Shown: positions 1 to 9,191, counted from the first letter of the stretch. The stretch is 50,657 nt of DNA from an uncultured beta proteobacterium (GCA_903920695.1 CAIXNB010000173.1:1-50657), one strand, 5' to 3'. Made by a program: numbers and translations. Notes: generated by a model not told the origin, from the letters alone.

Positions 1-243
1 CAGATGCAGCCGCCAAACCTCAGCTTGAAGTCCTTCGTGCGCGACCGATCACAAACAGGCGCGCACTCGGTGGGTCAGCTTTCGGTGAGCACAAGTGGGT
101 CAGGAATCTTGAGCGCCGAGGTTAAACGGGTGAGCTAAAAAAATGGGTGAGTGACTAGACGAGATTCCACTTGGGCAGAGCATGGGCAGAGCATGGGCAG
201 TGCATGGCGCAAAGTCGCGGGCGCAAATAGCTCTATTTGTAAC
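1..243. other. Non-coding left edge with GGGTCA/GGGTGAG repeats
   Basis: No convincing gene is visible. The stretch has repeated GTGGGTCAG and GGGTGAG words between about 80 and 150, the kind of short multiple repeat seen at ends of IS21-type elements, but no transposase and no second end are in view. IS remnant is therefore only a guess. Confidence 0.3.
172..204. repeat. 11-bp tandem repeat x3
   Basis: Three consecutive 11-bp units, TGGGCAGAGCA, TGGGCAGAGCA and TGGGCAGTGCA, lie about 50 bp before the AbiE operator. The third unit has one change. No function is evident. Confidence 0.8.
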
Positions 244-252
244 TTAAATGTT

Positions 253-281
253 GCACGATAACATTACTTGTGTTATCGTGC
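253..281. promoter_or_regulatory. Perfect palindromic operator of the AbiE-like operon
   Basis: A perfect 11-bp inverted repeat, GCACGATAACA (253-263) and TGTTATCGTGC (271-281), with a 7-bp spacer, sits 27 bp before the GTG start of the antitoxin gene. Characterised AbiEi antitoxins repress their own operon by binding inverted repeats at the promoter, so this is the natural autoregulation site. The inverted repeat is seen; the role is inferred. Confidence 0.7.
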
Positions 282-308
282 GTTTATTAAGTTGTTTTTG
301 GACTCCCC

Positions 309-1307
309 GTGCCAACACTGGATACCGCTGTTCAACGTTACCTCCACGAAGTCTTGGGCGTTCCCGTCCAGGAGTTTCGACCATGGGTGCGTGAATCCGA
401 ACTGCCGTATTTCCTGCGGGATGCCTTTCAGTTCCATGAACTCGATCTGCTGGGGCAACCCGTTTTGCTGGCGATCGACCGGAAGACGGATAAGCCACTT
501 CTGGGCGAGATTCGAATCCAGTTAAACAAGGTGAGGACGCTTGCCGGGCAGCCGGTCATTTATGTCACGGGCGCCTTGGCCTCCTACGAGCGCCGGCGTT
601 TGATCGAACAGAAGGTCCCGTTCATTGTTCCCGGCAATCAACTCTATCTACCCGACCTCGGTATCGATTTACGTGAATACTTCCGCCAGCGGTCACCGAA
701 TAGAGAAGCAACGCTCAGTCCCTCGACGCAGGCTATGCTGATCACAGCCATATTGCGCCGCCCATGGCACACGGAATGGCAACTGTCTATTGTGGCTACC
801 GAACTGGGCTATACGCCGATGACCCTCTCCCGAGTCATCAAGGAGTTGACAGCGGCCGATATTGCCACGCCTTACACGGTTGGCCGGTCACGCTGGTTGC
901 GGATGGAACGCCTGCCACAGCAAATTTGGGAGCAGGCAAGACCTTTGCTCCGCAGTCCGGTCAAGCGGACCGTCTGGGTGCACCACGCTGAGCTGCCGAT
1001 TGCCTTTCAGCCGAAGCTGCTGGCCGGGCTGAGCGCGCTTGCAAGCTATTCGATGCTGGCTGCACCACAATGGCCAATTTACGCGTTGAGCCCGGCTCAG
1101 TGGAAGGCGGCAACGCAGGCTGGCATCGAAGAGTTACCCGAGCCCACGCCCAGTGCGTGCGAATGGCAATTGTGGAGCTACAGCCCGGCGCTACTGCCGG
1201 GCACCAACTCGGTAGATCCGTTGTCGCTGATACTCAGCCTGCAGGACAACTCGGATGAGCGCATTCAACTCGCGCTGGATGAACTTAAGGAGCAGTTGCC
1301 ATGGTAA
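309..1307 (+). CDS. AbiEi-like antitoxin / transcriptional repressor
   Basis: A 332-aa protein starting with GTG at 309, 27 bp after a perfect palindrome. A winged-helix-like segment occupies about residues 135-200, with a helix-turn-helix-like run (ATELGYTPMTLSRVIKEL), as in the DNA-binding domain of AbiEi-type antitoxins. The rest resembles the longer proteobacterial members of the family. The stop overlaps the start of the downstream nucleotidyltransferase by 7 bp (ATGGTAA), so the two are translationally coupled. The expected role is to repress the operon and neutralise the toxin, as in type IV abortive-infection systems. The family call rests on the gene pair and the fold pattern rather than on a strict motif. 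Confidence 0.7.
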   Translation: MPTLDTAVQRYLHEVLGVPVQEFRPWVRESELPYFLRDAFQFHELDLLGQPVLLAIDRKTDKPLLGEIRIQLNKVRTLAGQPVIYVTGALASYERRRLIEQKVPFIVPGNQLYLPDLGIDLREYFRQRSPNREATLSPSTQAMLITAILRRPWHTEWQLSIVATELGYTPMTLSRVIKELTAADIATPYTVGRSRWLRMERLPQQIWEQARPLLRSPVKRTVWVHHAELPIAFQPKLLAGLSALASYSMLAAPQWPIYALSPAQWKAATQAGIEELPEPTPSACEWQLWSYSPALLPGTNSVDPLSLILSLQDNSDERIQLALDELKEQLPW

Positions 1308-2077
1308 AGGGACTGGACGTCTTTCGTACCTGGTTCAAGGACCACGCCGATCAATACATCCTGATCGGTGGCACGGCCGCCACCCTGACCATGGCCGAGG
1401 CCGGGCTGGCGTTTCGCGCCACGAAGGATCTGGACATTGTTCTGCACGTGGAATCGCTGACACCAGCATTCGGGCAGGCCTTCTGGAAATTCATCGAAGC
1501 GGGGGGTTACGCCATCCGCCAGGCCAGCGACACCGGCAAGCCCATTTTTTACCGCTTTCAAAAGCCGACGGACGAGCGTTTCCCGGTCATGGTCGAATTG
1601 TTCGCGCGAGCGCCAAATGGTCTTCAGCCAGCCGAAGGAAGTCAACTTACGCCGATACCGCTGGAAGAAGCCGTCTCCAGCCTGTCTGCCATCCTGCTGG
1701 ATGACGCCTACTATGAATTCATCATCACGGGGCGGCGCGAAGTCGATGGTTTGCCTTGGGTGGGCGAGGATCGATTGATTCCGTTGAAAGCGATCGCGTG
1801 GTTGGAACTGACTGCGCGCAAGGAACAGGGTGAGCCGGTGGATTCGAGGGACATCCGCAAGCACCTCAACGACGTGCTGCGGCTCGCCCAAATGCTTGCA
1901 CCCGCGACTCGCATTCCGCTTGCGGAGAAGATCGCCGATGACATGACCAGATTCCTGAGGACCTTGGCATCTGATACTTCGGTTGATCCAAAATCGTTGC
2001 AACTTGGCAGTGTCACGGTCTCCGGTATCGCGGAGCGCATCGCCCAGGCGTATGAGCTCGATTTGAAAGCACCGTAA
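1301..2077 (+). CDS. AbiEii-like nucleotidyltransferase toxin
   Basis: A 258-aa DNA polymerase beta-type nucleotidyltransferase. The GG motif is LIGGTAATL (residues 21-29) and the metal-binding acidic pair is in TKDLDIVL (Asp43, Asp45). Further conserved-looking segments are RLIPLKAIAWLEL and DSRDIRKHLNDVL. AbiEii toxins of this family transfer nucleotides to RNA substrates (tRNA for some homologues) and stop growth after phage attack. The start lies inside the antitoxin stop region, giving coupled translation. The catalytic residues look intact, so the pair may be functional. Confidence 0.75.
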   Translation: MVKGLDVFRTWFKDHADQYILIGGTAATLTMAEAGLAFRATKDLDIVLHVESLTPAFGQAFWKFIEAGGYAIRQASDTGKPIFYRFQKPTDERFPVMVELFARAPNGLQPAEGSQLTPIPLEEAVSSLSAILLDDAYYEFIITGRREVDGLPWVGEDRLIPLKAIAWLELTARKEQGEPVDSRDIRKHLNDVLRLAQMLAPATRIPLAEKIADDMTRFLRTLASDTSVDPKSLQLGSVTVSGIAERIAQAYELDLKAP

Positions 2078-2362
2078 GCACGTCAACTCGGTTGTAGCGT
2101 CAACGCTGAATCCGTAGTTCAGGCGACCGCTTAGCTCTCAGTTTGGTAAGTTTCTGGCCAACACATATTGAGTGGGAGTCGGGTTGAAGAGATCGTGTGC
2201 GCGACGAAGGTTGGACACTATGCCGAATCAGGTAAAGGCGAATTCGGTACAATCAAAAGCTGGTAGTCCGGTGTACCCAAATGTGTACCCAAGAATTGCG
2301 ACATTGTCGAAGAATGAGGATTGGTGCAGGTTAGCCGAGTTTGTTGGATCCAGCCCCAGCCA

Positions 2363-2463
2363 CCAGAAAAATCCCTTTGTTATCAACATGTTAGCAATGG
2401 GTGAGCAAATAAGCGGCCTCCAGAAATGGGCCGCTTATTTGTTTTCTGACGCAGAATCTGTCG
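2363..2463. repeat. Direct repeat, left copy (flanks integrase remnant)
   Basis: This segment resembles 3970-4072. The last 32 bp (2432-2463 against 4041-4072), starting CGCTTATTTGTTTTCTGACG, match with a single mismatch. The earlier part shares AATCCCTTT, ATCAAC and GGGTGAGCAA with small gaps. Two copies in the same orientation bracket the integrase remnant, as expected for attL/attR or for a duplicated target of a decayed integrative element. Confidence 0.65.
2406..2445. terminator. Bidirectional rho-independent terminator
   Basis: A perfect 13-bp inverted repeat, CAAATAAGCGGCC (2406-2418) and GGCCGCTTATTTG (2429-2441), with a 10-nt loop and TTTT immediately after. The A-rich left arm makes it work in both directions. 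The copy at about 4020-4050 has lost most of its left arm. Confidence 0.8.
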
Positions 2464-2618
2464 ATGGTGATGACAGTCTATTGCGCAGCGGTGACTTGTG
2501 ACTGCGCACGGCTGCGTTTGAGCCTCTGCAAAACGGGACCCAGGCACTGCGGTGGCGACAGTCTGAAAGCCGGTGTCTTTAGACCGGTTGGGCTAAAAGA
2601 ACAGGCATGACTACACGT

Positions 2619-2639
2619 AACTCCACTAACTCAGGAGTT
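2619..2639 (+). promoter_or_regulatory. Hairpin sequestering the ribosome binding site of the 2645 ORF
   Basis: AACTCC (2619-2624) can pair with GGAGTT (2634-2639). The second arm contains the only Shine-Dalgarno-like sequence, six bases before ATG 2645, so folding would hide it. The stem is only 6 bp, so this is suggestive. Confidence 0.35.
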
Positions 2640-2644
2640 GCAAA

Positions 2645-2890
2645 ATGCAGCATAGTTCAGGTCATTCAGTTATCACCCCGGCAAGCACCCCGCGCGCCGA
2701 TTCCAAGCCGCGCCGACTAACGTCACGCGAGCGCTCCAACATGGCGATGCCCTGTCCGGGCAACGTTGGTGGTGCCAAGATTCTGGCAATGCAGGAGGCC
2801 ACCAAGCCCCAGTCGCGGCTCGGCGCCGAGTCCGACCAGTCCGCTTTGAATCAAGCGCGCACGAGCAGCAAGGCGGTGTCCCATGACTGA
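2645..2890 (+). CDS. Small hypothetical protein upstream of integrase
   Basis: An 81-aa Ser/Ala/Arg-rich protein that I cannot assign to a family. It starts with ATG after CAGGAG, and its end overlaps the integrase start by 8 bp, the coupling usual for small genes paired with tyrosine recombinases. The composition gives no fold hint. It could be an accessory or excision gene of the decayed element, or simply a chance open frame. Confidence 0.35.
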   Translation: MQHSSGHSVITPASTPRADSKPRRLTSRERSNMAMPCPGNVGGAKILAMQEATKPQSRLGAESDQSALNQARTSSKAVSHD

Positions 2891-3755
2891 GCCAACGACA
2901 AGCACCGGCGTCACCCGCAGGCCCCAGCGCGAAGCACAAGCTTATAAAGAGGGCAGTGGCTATGCGATTCGTGTCCGACATAAAGGCAACGACATCTACC
3001 TCTCGGCCAAGAAGACCGCAGCTGCGGCGAGGAAGGCCGCAAATAAGCAACGCACCGCCATCGACGAACGTGGAGCACCGAAGGGACAGGGACCGGATAC
3101 AACCATGGCCGCCCAAGCCCTGCAGGACTACGCGATAAAGCGTCTGCCGTTCAAAAAAGGTGCGGTTCAGGAGGCGTTGCGCATGAATGTGTACCTGCGC
3201 GCCGCACATCTGGAAACGCTGGTGGTCAAACCCATCAAGACCGTTGCGCCAACGGCCACGACGGCCAAGAAGCCCCGGGCTGGTAAAGGCAGCGGCAAGC
3301 CGCCGAAAAAGGTAGCGGTATTTTTCGAAGTGACCCTGGCGCCTTATACGGACACGCGCGCCATTCCCAATGGCCTGCACGCGCACCGCCGGGCACAACT
3401 GACCAAGACCGCCGGTGCGGCTCAGCATCGTGCAGCCCTGGCGACTAAACCCCTGGGGAAGATAACGCGCGATGACATGCAGGCTTACATTGACGCAATG
3501 GGCGCAGAAGGGTCGGTGCCGGCCACGATGGCACTGGAGCGCTCAATCTGGCGCGTCCTTTTTAACTACGCGTTTTCGACGTGGGGGTGGAGCACGCTTG
3601 CCGACAACCCGACAACCCGACAACCATGCTGAAGATGCCGGAGGTTGACAACGTACGCAAGCGCGTGATGTCCTTGCAAGAACAGGAACTCATGGATGTT
3701 TCCTTGGCACTGTGCCGCAATGACTTGGTCGCGCCCACGCTCACTTTGCTGAGGG
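2883..3755 (+). pseudogene. Tyrosine recombinase (integrase), frameshifted and truncated
   Basis: The N-terminal arm and core-binding region read from ATG 2883 and include DDMQAYIDAMGAEGS and [20 protein letters not shown]. The frame breaks at 3601-3627, where an 8-bp unit (CCGACAAC) is present three times in tandem. The expected continuation [19 protein letters not shown] appears in the frame offset by two, which is exactly what one extra 8-bp unit would cause. The restored frame runs to about 3755 (TLTLLRE), then family-like sequence stops and unrelated residues follow to a stop at 3835. The catalytic Arg-His-Arg-Tyr half is missing, so the gene is dead. Confidence 0.75.
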
Positions 3756-4153
3756 AATCCAACCCTGGCCACGGCATCCAGAAGCTTGTTCAGTCCGTAG
3801 CGCCAAAGATTGAAATGGTTGCCACATTGGGTTAGTCAATGTGCAATGGGCTGCAAGAAATGCAAGGCAGCAGGTCGCTGAAATGTTATCGAGTGGGTGA
3901 AGTCATCAGCAACTCGCTGACTCAACCGCTAGTTTCAACGATTGGTTGGGAAGTGTGTCGAACTACACGACCAGACAAATCCCTTTTTCAATCAACAGAT
4001 TGTTTTCGGGTGAGCAAAGCAAGCGCCCCCTAAAAATGGTCGCTTATTTGTTTTCTGACGCAGTATCTGTCGCGCTTGATGACTCGCCAGGTCTCTGTCC
4101 ATCAGGTGCATGCGAATTGGAAAGCTGTCGTCGCCCCCTGTGGGCTCGGACAG
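3756..4153. other. Intergenic region, right edge of mobile-element scar
   Basis: No gene is supported. The stretch holds the truncation point of the integrase, about 200 bp of unassigned sequence, and the right direct repeat (3970-4072) whose terminator hairpin has decayed. The katE promoter site begins at 4154. Confidence 0.6.
3970..4072. repeat. Direct repeat, right copy
   Basis: Partner of 2363-2463 in the same orientation. The best-matching block is 4041-4072, with one mismatch in 32. The upstream part is more diverged and the hairpin left arm is broken. Confidence 0.65.
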
Positions 4154-4198
4154 TCTGTATGCAAACGCACAGAGAAAGTTTGGGTGATTTCCTAGCAT
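4154..4198 (+). promoter_or_regulatory. Island regulon site and -10 of katE
   Basis: The palindrome TCTGTATGCAAACGCACAGA (4154-4173) is followed by a -10-like TAGCAT at 4193-4198. The palindrome centre then lies at -41.5 relative to the predicted start near 4205, about 15 nt before the katE ATG. Spacing and hexamer are identical to the cupin promoter at 40495-40539. Confidence 0.6.
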
Positions 4199-4219
4199 GG
4201 CGCACACAGGAGATCGATC

Positions 4220-6352
4220 ATGAGCAAAGCAAAAGCAAAAGCAAGAACAGAAACAAAGCATCACGCTGAAGAACACAAAAACAAGAAAGGCTCGGACGCA
4301 AGCGCACAATCATTCCCATCGGCCGGTGGTGAACTGCACCAGATCGCTGCCGCAGGGCACCCTGTCCTGACGACGAACCAGGGCGTCGCCGTCTCTGATA
4401 ATCAAAATTCACTGAGGACCGATCCGCGCGGCCCTGCGCTGCTGGAGGATTTCATCCTCCGTGAAAAAATCACCCACTTCGATCATGAGCGCATTCCCGA
4501 GCGCATTGTTCACGCCCGCGCCACGGGCGTGCATGGTTACTTCGAGCTGACCAGATCGCTCAAGCAATACACCAGTGCCAGGATACTGACCGAAGTCGGT
4601 GAAAAAACGCCTGTGTTTACCCGAATATCGACCGTCGCAGGCGGCGCCGGCTCGGTCGATACGCCGCGTGACATACGCGGATTCGCCGTCAAGTTCTACA
4701 CTCAGGAGGGCAACTGGGACCTGGTAGGCAACAACATCCCGGTCTTCTTCATCCAGGATGCGATCAAGTTCCCGGACCTGATCCATGCCGTCAAGATGGA
4801 GCCTGACCGCGGCTTTCCGCAATCGGCGACCGCGCACGACACGTTCTGGGATTTCATTTCGCTCACACCCGAATCCATGCACACGGTGCTGTGGATCATG
4901 TCGGATCGCACGCTACCGCGCTCGCTGCGCATGATTGAAGGTTTTGGTGTGCACAGCTTCCGGTTGATCAACGAAGCAGGCGAATCGACCTTCGTCAAAT
5001 TCCACTGGCGTCCCGCGCTCGGTTTGCAGTCCACCATTTGGGATGAGACCGTCAAGATTGCCGGCGCTGATCCGGACTTCCACCGCCGCGATATGTTCGA
5101 GGCCATCGAAGCCGGCAATTTTCCCGAATGGGAATTTGCCGTGCAGCTCTTCACGCAAGAACAAGCCGACCAATTCCCGTTCGATCATCTGGACGCGACC
5201 AAGTTGATCCCAGAAGAGTTGGTGCCCTTGAAAACGATTGGCCGCATGATGCTCAATCGCTGGCCGAACAATTTCTTTGCGGAAACCGAGCAGGTGGCGT
5301 TCTGCCCTTCGCATGTCGTGCCGGGCATCGATTTCTCGAACGATCCGCTCTTGCAGGGCCGACTGTTTTCTTATCTCGACACACAGCTTTCGCGCTTGGG
5401 CTCACACAATTTTCACCAGATCCCGATCAACGCGCCCAAGTGCCCGTTTGCCACTCAACAGCGCGACGGCCACATGCAGATGGCGCAGCCCGAGGGTCGT
5501 GTGGCTTACGAGCCCAGCTCCTTGTCCAAAAACTCGCCACGCGAAACACCGGCCAGGAGTTTTCACAGCGCCGCCGTCACTGAAACGGGCGAGAAAGGCC
5601 GCGTCCGCGCGTCGAGCTTCGCTGACCACTACAGCCAGGCACGCCAGTTCTATCGAAGCCAAAGCGCGTTTGAACAGGCGCACATCGCCTCGGCCTTTGT
5701 CTTTGAGCTGTCCAAGCTTGACCATCTCCATGTGAGGGAGGCAATCGTCGCTCATCTGCGACATATTGACGAAGATCTCGCGCACCGGGTCGGCGTCGGT
5801 CTTGGTTTCGACCAACTGCCCGATGCGCCGGCGGCTGCAGCGCCAGTGCAGGAACTGGCGCTTTCGCCCGCCTTGCAGATCATCGGCAAGATGAAAGCGA
5901 CGCTGATGGGGCGCACCATTGGCATCCTGATCGCAGAGGGCTCAGACGGGGCTCTTGTCAAGAAGATACGCAAAGCGGCGGCCGATGCCGGCGCCAACGT
6001 GAAGATCATCGCCCCCAAGATTGGTGGCACAAAGCTGGCCGATGGTTCGACGCTGGCGGCTGACGGACAACTGGCCGGCATGCCTTCCGTGCTATTTGAT
6101 GCCGTGGCAATCATCCTCTCGCAGGAGAGCGCAACAACACTTTCGACGGAGAGTGCCGCCGTCGATTTTGTGCGTGATGCTTTCGCTCATCTCAAGGCCA
6201 TCGTCATTGACCGAGGCGGCCAGTCGCTTTTGAAAACGGCGAATCTTTGGCCAGACGCGGGGGTGTTTGGCAGCAAGGAAATTGGTCTCTTCATTGTTGC
6301 TGCAATGACGCGCCAATGGGAGCGGGAAAAGTCGGTACGAACCCTGGCCTAG
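4220..6352 (+). CDS. katE: Large-subunit (clade 2) catalase, HPII type
   Basis: A 710-aa monofunctional haem catalase that dismutates hydrogen peroxide in the cytoplasm. The distal His98 is in [16 protein letters not shown], the proximal haem Tyr385 in [12 protein letters not shown], and the conserved [17 protein letters not shown] is present. Residues from about 560 form the extra C-terminal DJ-1/PfpI-like domain ([17 protein letters not shown]) that marks KatE/HPII enzymes. The length fits the family (about 700-750). A lysine-rich disordered N-terminus of about 25 residues precedes the catalase core. The start is supported by AGGAG about 8 bp upstream. The gene has its own regulon-type promoter and lies before sodB on the same strand. 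Confidence 0.97.
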   Translation: MSKAKAKARTETKHHAEEHKNKKGSDASAQSFPSAGGELHQIAAAGHPVLTTNQGVAVSDNQNSLRTDPRGPALLEDFILREKITHFDHERIPERIVHARATGVHGYFELTRSLKQYTSARILTEVGEKTPVFTRISTVAGGAGSVDTPRDIRGFAVKFYTQEGNWDLVGNNIPVFFIQDAIKFPDLIHAVKMEPDRGFPQSATAHDTFWDFISLTPESMHTVLWIMSDRTLPRSLRMIEGFGVHSFRLINEAGESTFVKFHWRPALGLQSTIWDETVKIAGADPDFHRRDMFEAIEAGNFPEWEFAVQLFTQEQADQFPFDHLDATKLIPEELVPLKTIGRMMLNRWPNNFFAETEQVAFCPSHVVPGIDFSNDPLLQGRLFSYLDTQLSRLGSHNFHQIPINAPKCPFATQQRDGHMQMAQPEGRVAYEPSSLSKNSPRETPARSFHSAAVTETGEKGRVRASSFADHYSQARQFYRSQSAFEQAHIASAFVFELSKLDHLHVREAIVAHLRHIDEDLAHRVGVGLGFDQLPDAPAAAAPVQELALSPALQIIGKMKATLMGRTIGILIAEGSDGALVKKIRKAAADAGANVKIIAPKIGGTKLADGSTLAADGQLAGMPSVLFDAVAIILSQESATTLSTESAAVDFVRDAFAHLKAIVIDRGGQSLLKTANLWPDAGVFGSKEIGLFIVAAMTRQWEREKSVRTLA

Positions 6353-6420
6353 CGCATGAATGCAAAGCCTGTTACTGCGACAAGCTCCGGCGCAGCATTG
6401 CGCGCCGCGCGATTGCCTGC

Positions 6421-6466
6421 CATGTTCGCTGGCGCACAGAACATCGGGGCGAAGGGGATGAACAAT
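6421..6466 (+). promoter_or_regulatory. Island regulon site of sodB (weaker)
   Basis: CATGTTCGCTGGCGCACAGA (6421-6440) carries a perfect gene-proximal GCACAGA arm and a degenerate distal arm (TGTTC). A weak -10 candidate, AACAAT, lies at 6461-6466. The site is 88 bp before the sodB ATG. Confidence 0.4.
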
Positions 6467-6528
6467 GCCCACTGGCGCCGAGTCTTATCAACCCGACATT
6501 GACATCAAATTTTTCCAGGAACATCACC

Positions 6529-7113
6529 ATGCAACACACTCTGCCCCAACTTCCCTATGCGCAAGACGCTCTGGCGCCGCACATCTCGCGCGAGACCCTT
6601 GAATACCATTACGGCAAGCACCATCAGGCCTACGTCACCAATCTCAATGCCTTGATCAAGGACACTGAGTACTCGGATCTGCCCCTTGAAGCCATCATCA
6701 AAAAAGCACCGGCCGGCGGCATCTTCAACAATGCTGCGCAGGTGTCAAACCACACCTTCTTCTGGCACAGCATGAAGCCCGAAGGCGGCGGCGTTCCACA
6801 AGGCGCGCTGGCTGCCGCAATCGAGAAGAAGTGGGGATCCTTTGACGAATTCAAGAAGTTGTTTCAGGCAGCGGCCATCGGCAATTTCGGCTCGGGCTGG
6901 ACCTGGCTGGTGAAGAAGCCAGACGGCTCAGTCGACATCGCCAACACCAGCGCCGCTGGAACGCCGCTGACGGGCGCCGACAAGCCGTTATTGACGCTTG
7001 ACGTCTGGGAACATGCCTACTACATCGATTACCGAAACCAGCGTCCCCAATTCGTGGAGGCTTTTCTCTCCCATCTGGCCAACTGGGAATTCGCCACCAG
7101 CAATTTCACTTGA
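6529..7113 (+). CDS. sodB: Iron superoxide dismutase
   Basis: A 194-aa Fe/Mn-type superoxide dismutase that converts superoxide to peroxide and oxygen in the cytoplasm. Metal-ligand contexts are visible: EYHYGKHH (His27), NHTFFW (His75) and [11 protein letters not shown] (Asp and His). The length matches bacterial Fe-SODs. I chose ATG 6529 because the protein then begins [10 protein letters not shown], the normal family N-terminus; the frame stays open upstream to 6247 but that part has no homology. The peroxide it makes is the substrate of the catalase encoded just upstream. Confidence 0.95.
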   Translation: MQHTLPQLPYAQDALAPHISRETLEYHYGKHHQAYVTNLNALIKDTEYSDLPLEAIIKKAPAGGIFNNAAQVSNHTFFWHSMKPEGGGVPQGALAAAIEKKWGSFDEFKKLFQAAAIGNFGSGWTWLVKKPDGSVDIANTSAAGTPLTGADKPLLTLDVWEHAYYIDYRNQRPQFVEAFLSHLANWEFATSNFT

Positions 7114-7156
7114 ACGCTGTGCTGGCGTATTCAATTTTTCGTACCGGAGAGATTGC

Positions 7157-7405
7157 ATGCCATTGAAGAATGGGTCCAGTCATTCAGTTGTCAGCAGCAA
7201 CATCAAAACGCTGGTGGACGACTGGAAGCGAGACGGTGGGATTGGCAACAGCCATCCGCCAACGAAGAAAGCGGCGGTCCAGCAGGCGGTTGCCATCGCC
7301 TTGTCCAAGGCTGACAAGCGTCAGGCTGGGCGCCCTTCAAACACCGAATCCCTGACCGAGCGGCGCCATAAGGGTGATGTCCGGCACGCTGGCAAGGGCT
7401 TGTGA
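7157..7405 (+). CDS. Small basic protein, DUF6496-like
   Basis: An 82-aa basic protein with the pattern SSNIKTL followed by QQAVAIALSKADK, which I recognise from small DUF6496-type proteins often found next to stress genes. Its function is unknown. ATG 7157 is preceded by GGAGA at a good distance; longer starts would run into sodB. The C-terminal third is rich in Arg, Lys and Gly and is probably disordered. It lies between sodB and the next hypothetical gene on the same strand, with a short gap each side, so co-transcription is plausible. Confidence 0.6.
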   Translation: MPLKNGSSHSVVSSNIKTLVDDWKRDGGIGNSHPPTKKAAVQQAVAIALSKADKRQAGRPSNTESLTERRHKGDVRHAGKGL

Positions 7406-7433
7406 CAGAGGACAACCTTAAGGGAGAATCAAT

Positions 7434-8165
7434 ATGACATACCAAGGCGCAAGAGCGCGTCCGCGCGAAAGTGAGATCGGACATTTCTTTGCGGTATCCA
7501 AAGTCCGCATGGACAGTTTGGGTCACGTGACGCATGTCCTTTGGAACGAAGTCGATGCCAAGTCAAACCGCAAACTGAGCTCAGAGGAACTGGTGCCTGT
7601 GGACGACGTTGTGGATGAGATTCATGCTGGCGCGCAGGTTGCGGCCGTGTTTCAGGGCTGGCCGCCGCATATCCCGGAGCATACGTTTGAAATCATTGCG
7701 CACCGCAATGGTGGCGAGACCATTGCATTGGCCAGGTCGTCTGGTTCCCATTCGAGCTCGCAGTTCGACCTGCAAAGCATGACCCTGCCGGAAGACAGTC
7801 CCCGCTTCTCGCGAACGACCAAGCACCGCGCGAGTGCCCATGTACCACGCACCTTTGCGGTATCGAAGGTGGCGCTTGATCAGGACGGTCGTGTAACCGG
7901 TGCCTTGTGGGGCAAAGTGAACACAAGACGTAACGCCTGGGCCACGCCTGAGGTCATCGCGCCGGTTGCCAAATTGGTGGCAGCCTTGCAAGCGGGGGAT
8001 AGGGTGTTCGCGCTCTTTCCTTCGACCAACGGTCATTTGCCAGACCGTCAGTTCGAGGTAGCGGAGTATGACAACGGTATGCAGACCATCGTTCTGAGCG
8101 GCCCGGCCGCCTACGACCGTGAGATCCACGATATGGACCGGCTGAGCGCAAGTGTGACGGATTAG
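7434..8165 (+). CDS. Hypothetical protein with two tandem homologous domains
   Basis: A 243-aa soluble protein of unknown function. Residues about 18-99 and 140-222 are clearly homologous. Both begin FAVSKV, continue with GxVT..LW..V, then LVAAL/VVDEI...AG..V.A.F, and end F E[IV]..[YH].[NG]G..TI.L. A Ser-rich linker joins them. No catalytic motif, signal peptide or membrane segment is seen. A domain this size duplicated in one chain suggests a pseudo-dimer or a binding module. It starts at ATG 7434 after AAGGGAGA and sits between the DUF6496-like gene and ppk2. Confidence 0.6.
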   Translation: MTYQGARARPRESEIGHFFAVSKVRMDSLGHVTHVLWNEVDAKSNRKLSSEELVPVDDVVDEIHAGAQVAAVFQGWPPHIPEHTFEIIAHRNGGETIALARSSGSHSSSQFDLQSMTLPEDSPRFSRTTKHRASAHVPRTFAVSKVALDQDGRVTGALWGKVNTRRNAWATPEVIAPVAKLVAALQAGDRVFALFPSTNGHLPDRQFEVAEYDNGMQTIVLSGPAAYDREIHDMDRLSASVTD

Positions 8166-8321
8166 CTGCTGACAAGCGGCTCTGCTCGATGAGTCAGGAA
8201 TGACATCGGGATACACGACAGGCTGGGGCAATGGAAGTTGAACGCAACGAATCTCGTATCCGCTGCCCCAGCGCCGCGCCCGCCAAAGTCAAAGCGGCCT
8301 GCGCGTTCAAGGAGAACTCAG

Positions 8322-9191
8322 ATGAAGATCGATTGTGCGGCGTTTCGGGTGGCCGAAGGTGTCGAGGTTGGGCTGGCAACGCGCGCCACGACCGTGAAGC
8401 CCTTGTACAAGTCTGGCAAGCACTATCGAAAGCTGATCGAAGAGAAGATCGCCGAACTCACAGAGCTGCAAAGTCTTCTGTATGCCAACAACAGCTACTC
8501 CCTGTTGCTGATCTTCCAGGCCATGGACGCTGCCGGCAAGGACAGTGCCATCAAGCACGTGATGTCGGGCGTGAACCCGCAGGGCTGCCAGGTGTTCAGC
8601 TTCAAGCACCCGAGTAGCGCAGAACTGGCCCATGACTTTCTTTGGCGCACCACCCAATGCCTGCCGGAGCGGGGGCATATCGGCATCTTCAATCGCTCGT
8701 ACTATGAAGAGGTCCTGATCGTGCGCGTGCAGCCGGAGATTCTGCGCAGCGAAGCCTTGCCGGTCGAGGTGTTGCAAGCGCCGGATTTCTGGCCGCAACG
8801 CTACCAATCGATCCGGGAACTGGAAAACCACCTGCATCGCAACGGAACCCGGATCATCAAGTTCTTCCTGCACCTGTCGAAGGAAGAACAACGGCTGCGC
8901 CTGCTGCGACGCATCGATGACCCGGAAAAGAACTGGAAGTTCAGCACGGCCGACATCGTGCAGCGCGCGTCCTGGGTGAAGTATCAGCAAGCCTATGAAG
9001 AGTGCCTCGGCGCGACGAGCACCGAAGATGCCCCCTGGTACGCCGTGCCGGCCGACGACAAGCAGAACGCCCACCTGATCATCTCGGAAGTCATTCTCGA
9101 TGCGTTCAAGAGCCTGCACATGACCTACCCCCGGTCTGATCGCGCGCGCCAACGCGAGTTGCAAACGATCCGCAAGCGGCTGGCGAAGTGA
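8322..9191 (+). CDS. ppk2: Polyphosphate kinase 2 family protein
   Basis: A 289-aa PPK2-family phosphotransferase that uses polyphosphate to phosphorylate AMP/ADP or related nucleotides. Seen: a Walker A-like [30 protein letters not shown], the lid-type DFLWRT, and [13 protein letters not shown] with the family Arg/Tyr pattern. The run GVNPQG..V.SFK followed by AHDFLWR is closest to class III members, which can make ATP from AMP; this subclass is inference. The start at 8322 has AAGGAG eight bases upstream; upstream ATGs in the same frame give a non-homologous extension. It would regenerate ATP during energy stress, fitting its neighbours. Confidence 0.9.
   Translation: MKIDCAAFRVAEGVEVGLATRATTVKPLYKSGKHYRKLIEEKIAELTELQSLLYANNSYSLLLIFQAMDAAGKDSAIKHVMSGVNPQGCQVFSFKHPSSAELAHDFLWRTTQCLPERGHIGIFNRSYYEEVLIVRVQPEILRSEALPVEVLQAPDFWPQRYQSIRELENHLHRNGTRIIKFFLHLSKEEQRLRLLRRIDDPEKNWKFSTADIVQRASWVKYQQAYEECLGATSTEDAPWYAVPADDKQNAHLIISEVILDAFKSLHMTYPRSDRARQRELQTIRKRLAK

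Larger units (their letters stand above)
2078..2644. other. Intergenic region, left edge of mobile-element scar
   Basis: I see no supported gene. An open frame at 2172-2501 has no family resemblance and runs through a terminator hairpin, so I do not call it. The stretch contains GTGTACCCAAATGTGTACCC (2271-2290), a word often met near integrases, plus the left direct repeat and a terminator, listed separately. Confidence 0.6.

Noticed and set aside
2172-2501. Open frame of 109 codons
   Set aside because: It has no family resemblance, no good ribosome site, and reads through a perfect terminator hairpin and the direct repeat.
8238-8321. Upstream extension of ppk2 by 28 codons
   Set aside because: The extension is Pro/Arg/Lys-rich and non-homologous, whereas ATG 8322 has an ideal AAGGAG site.
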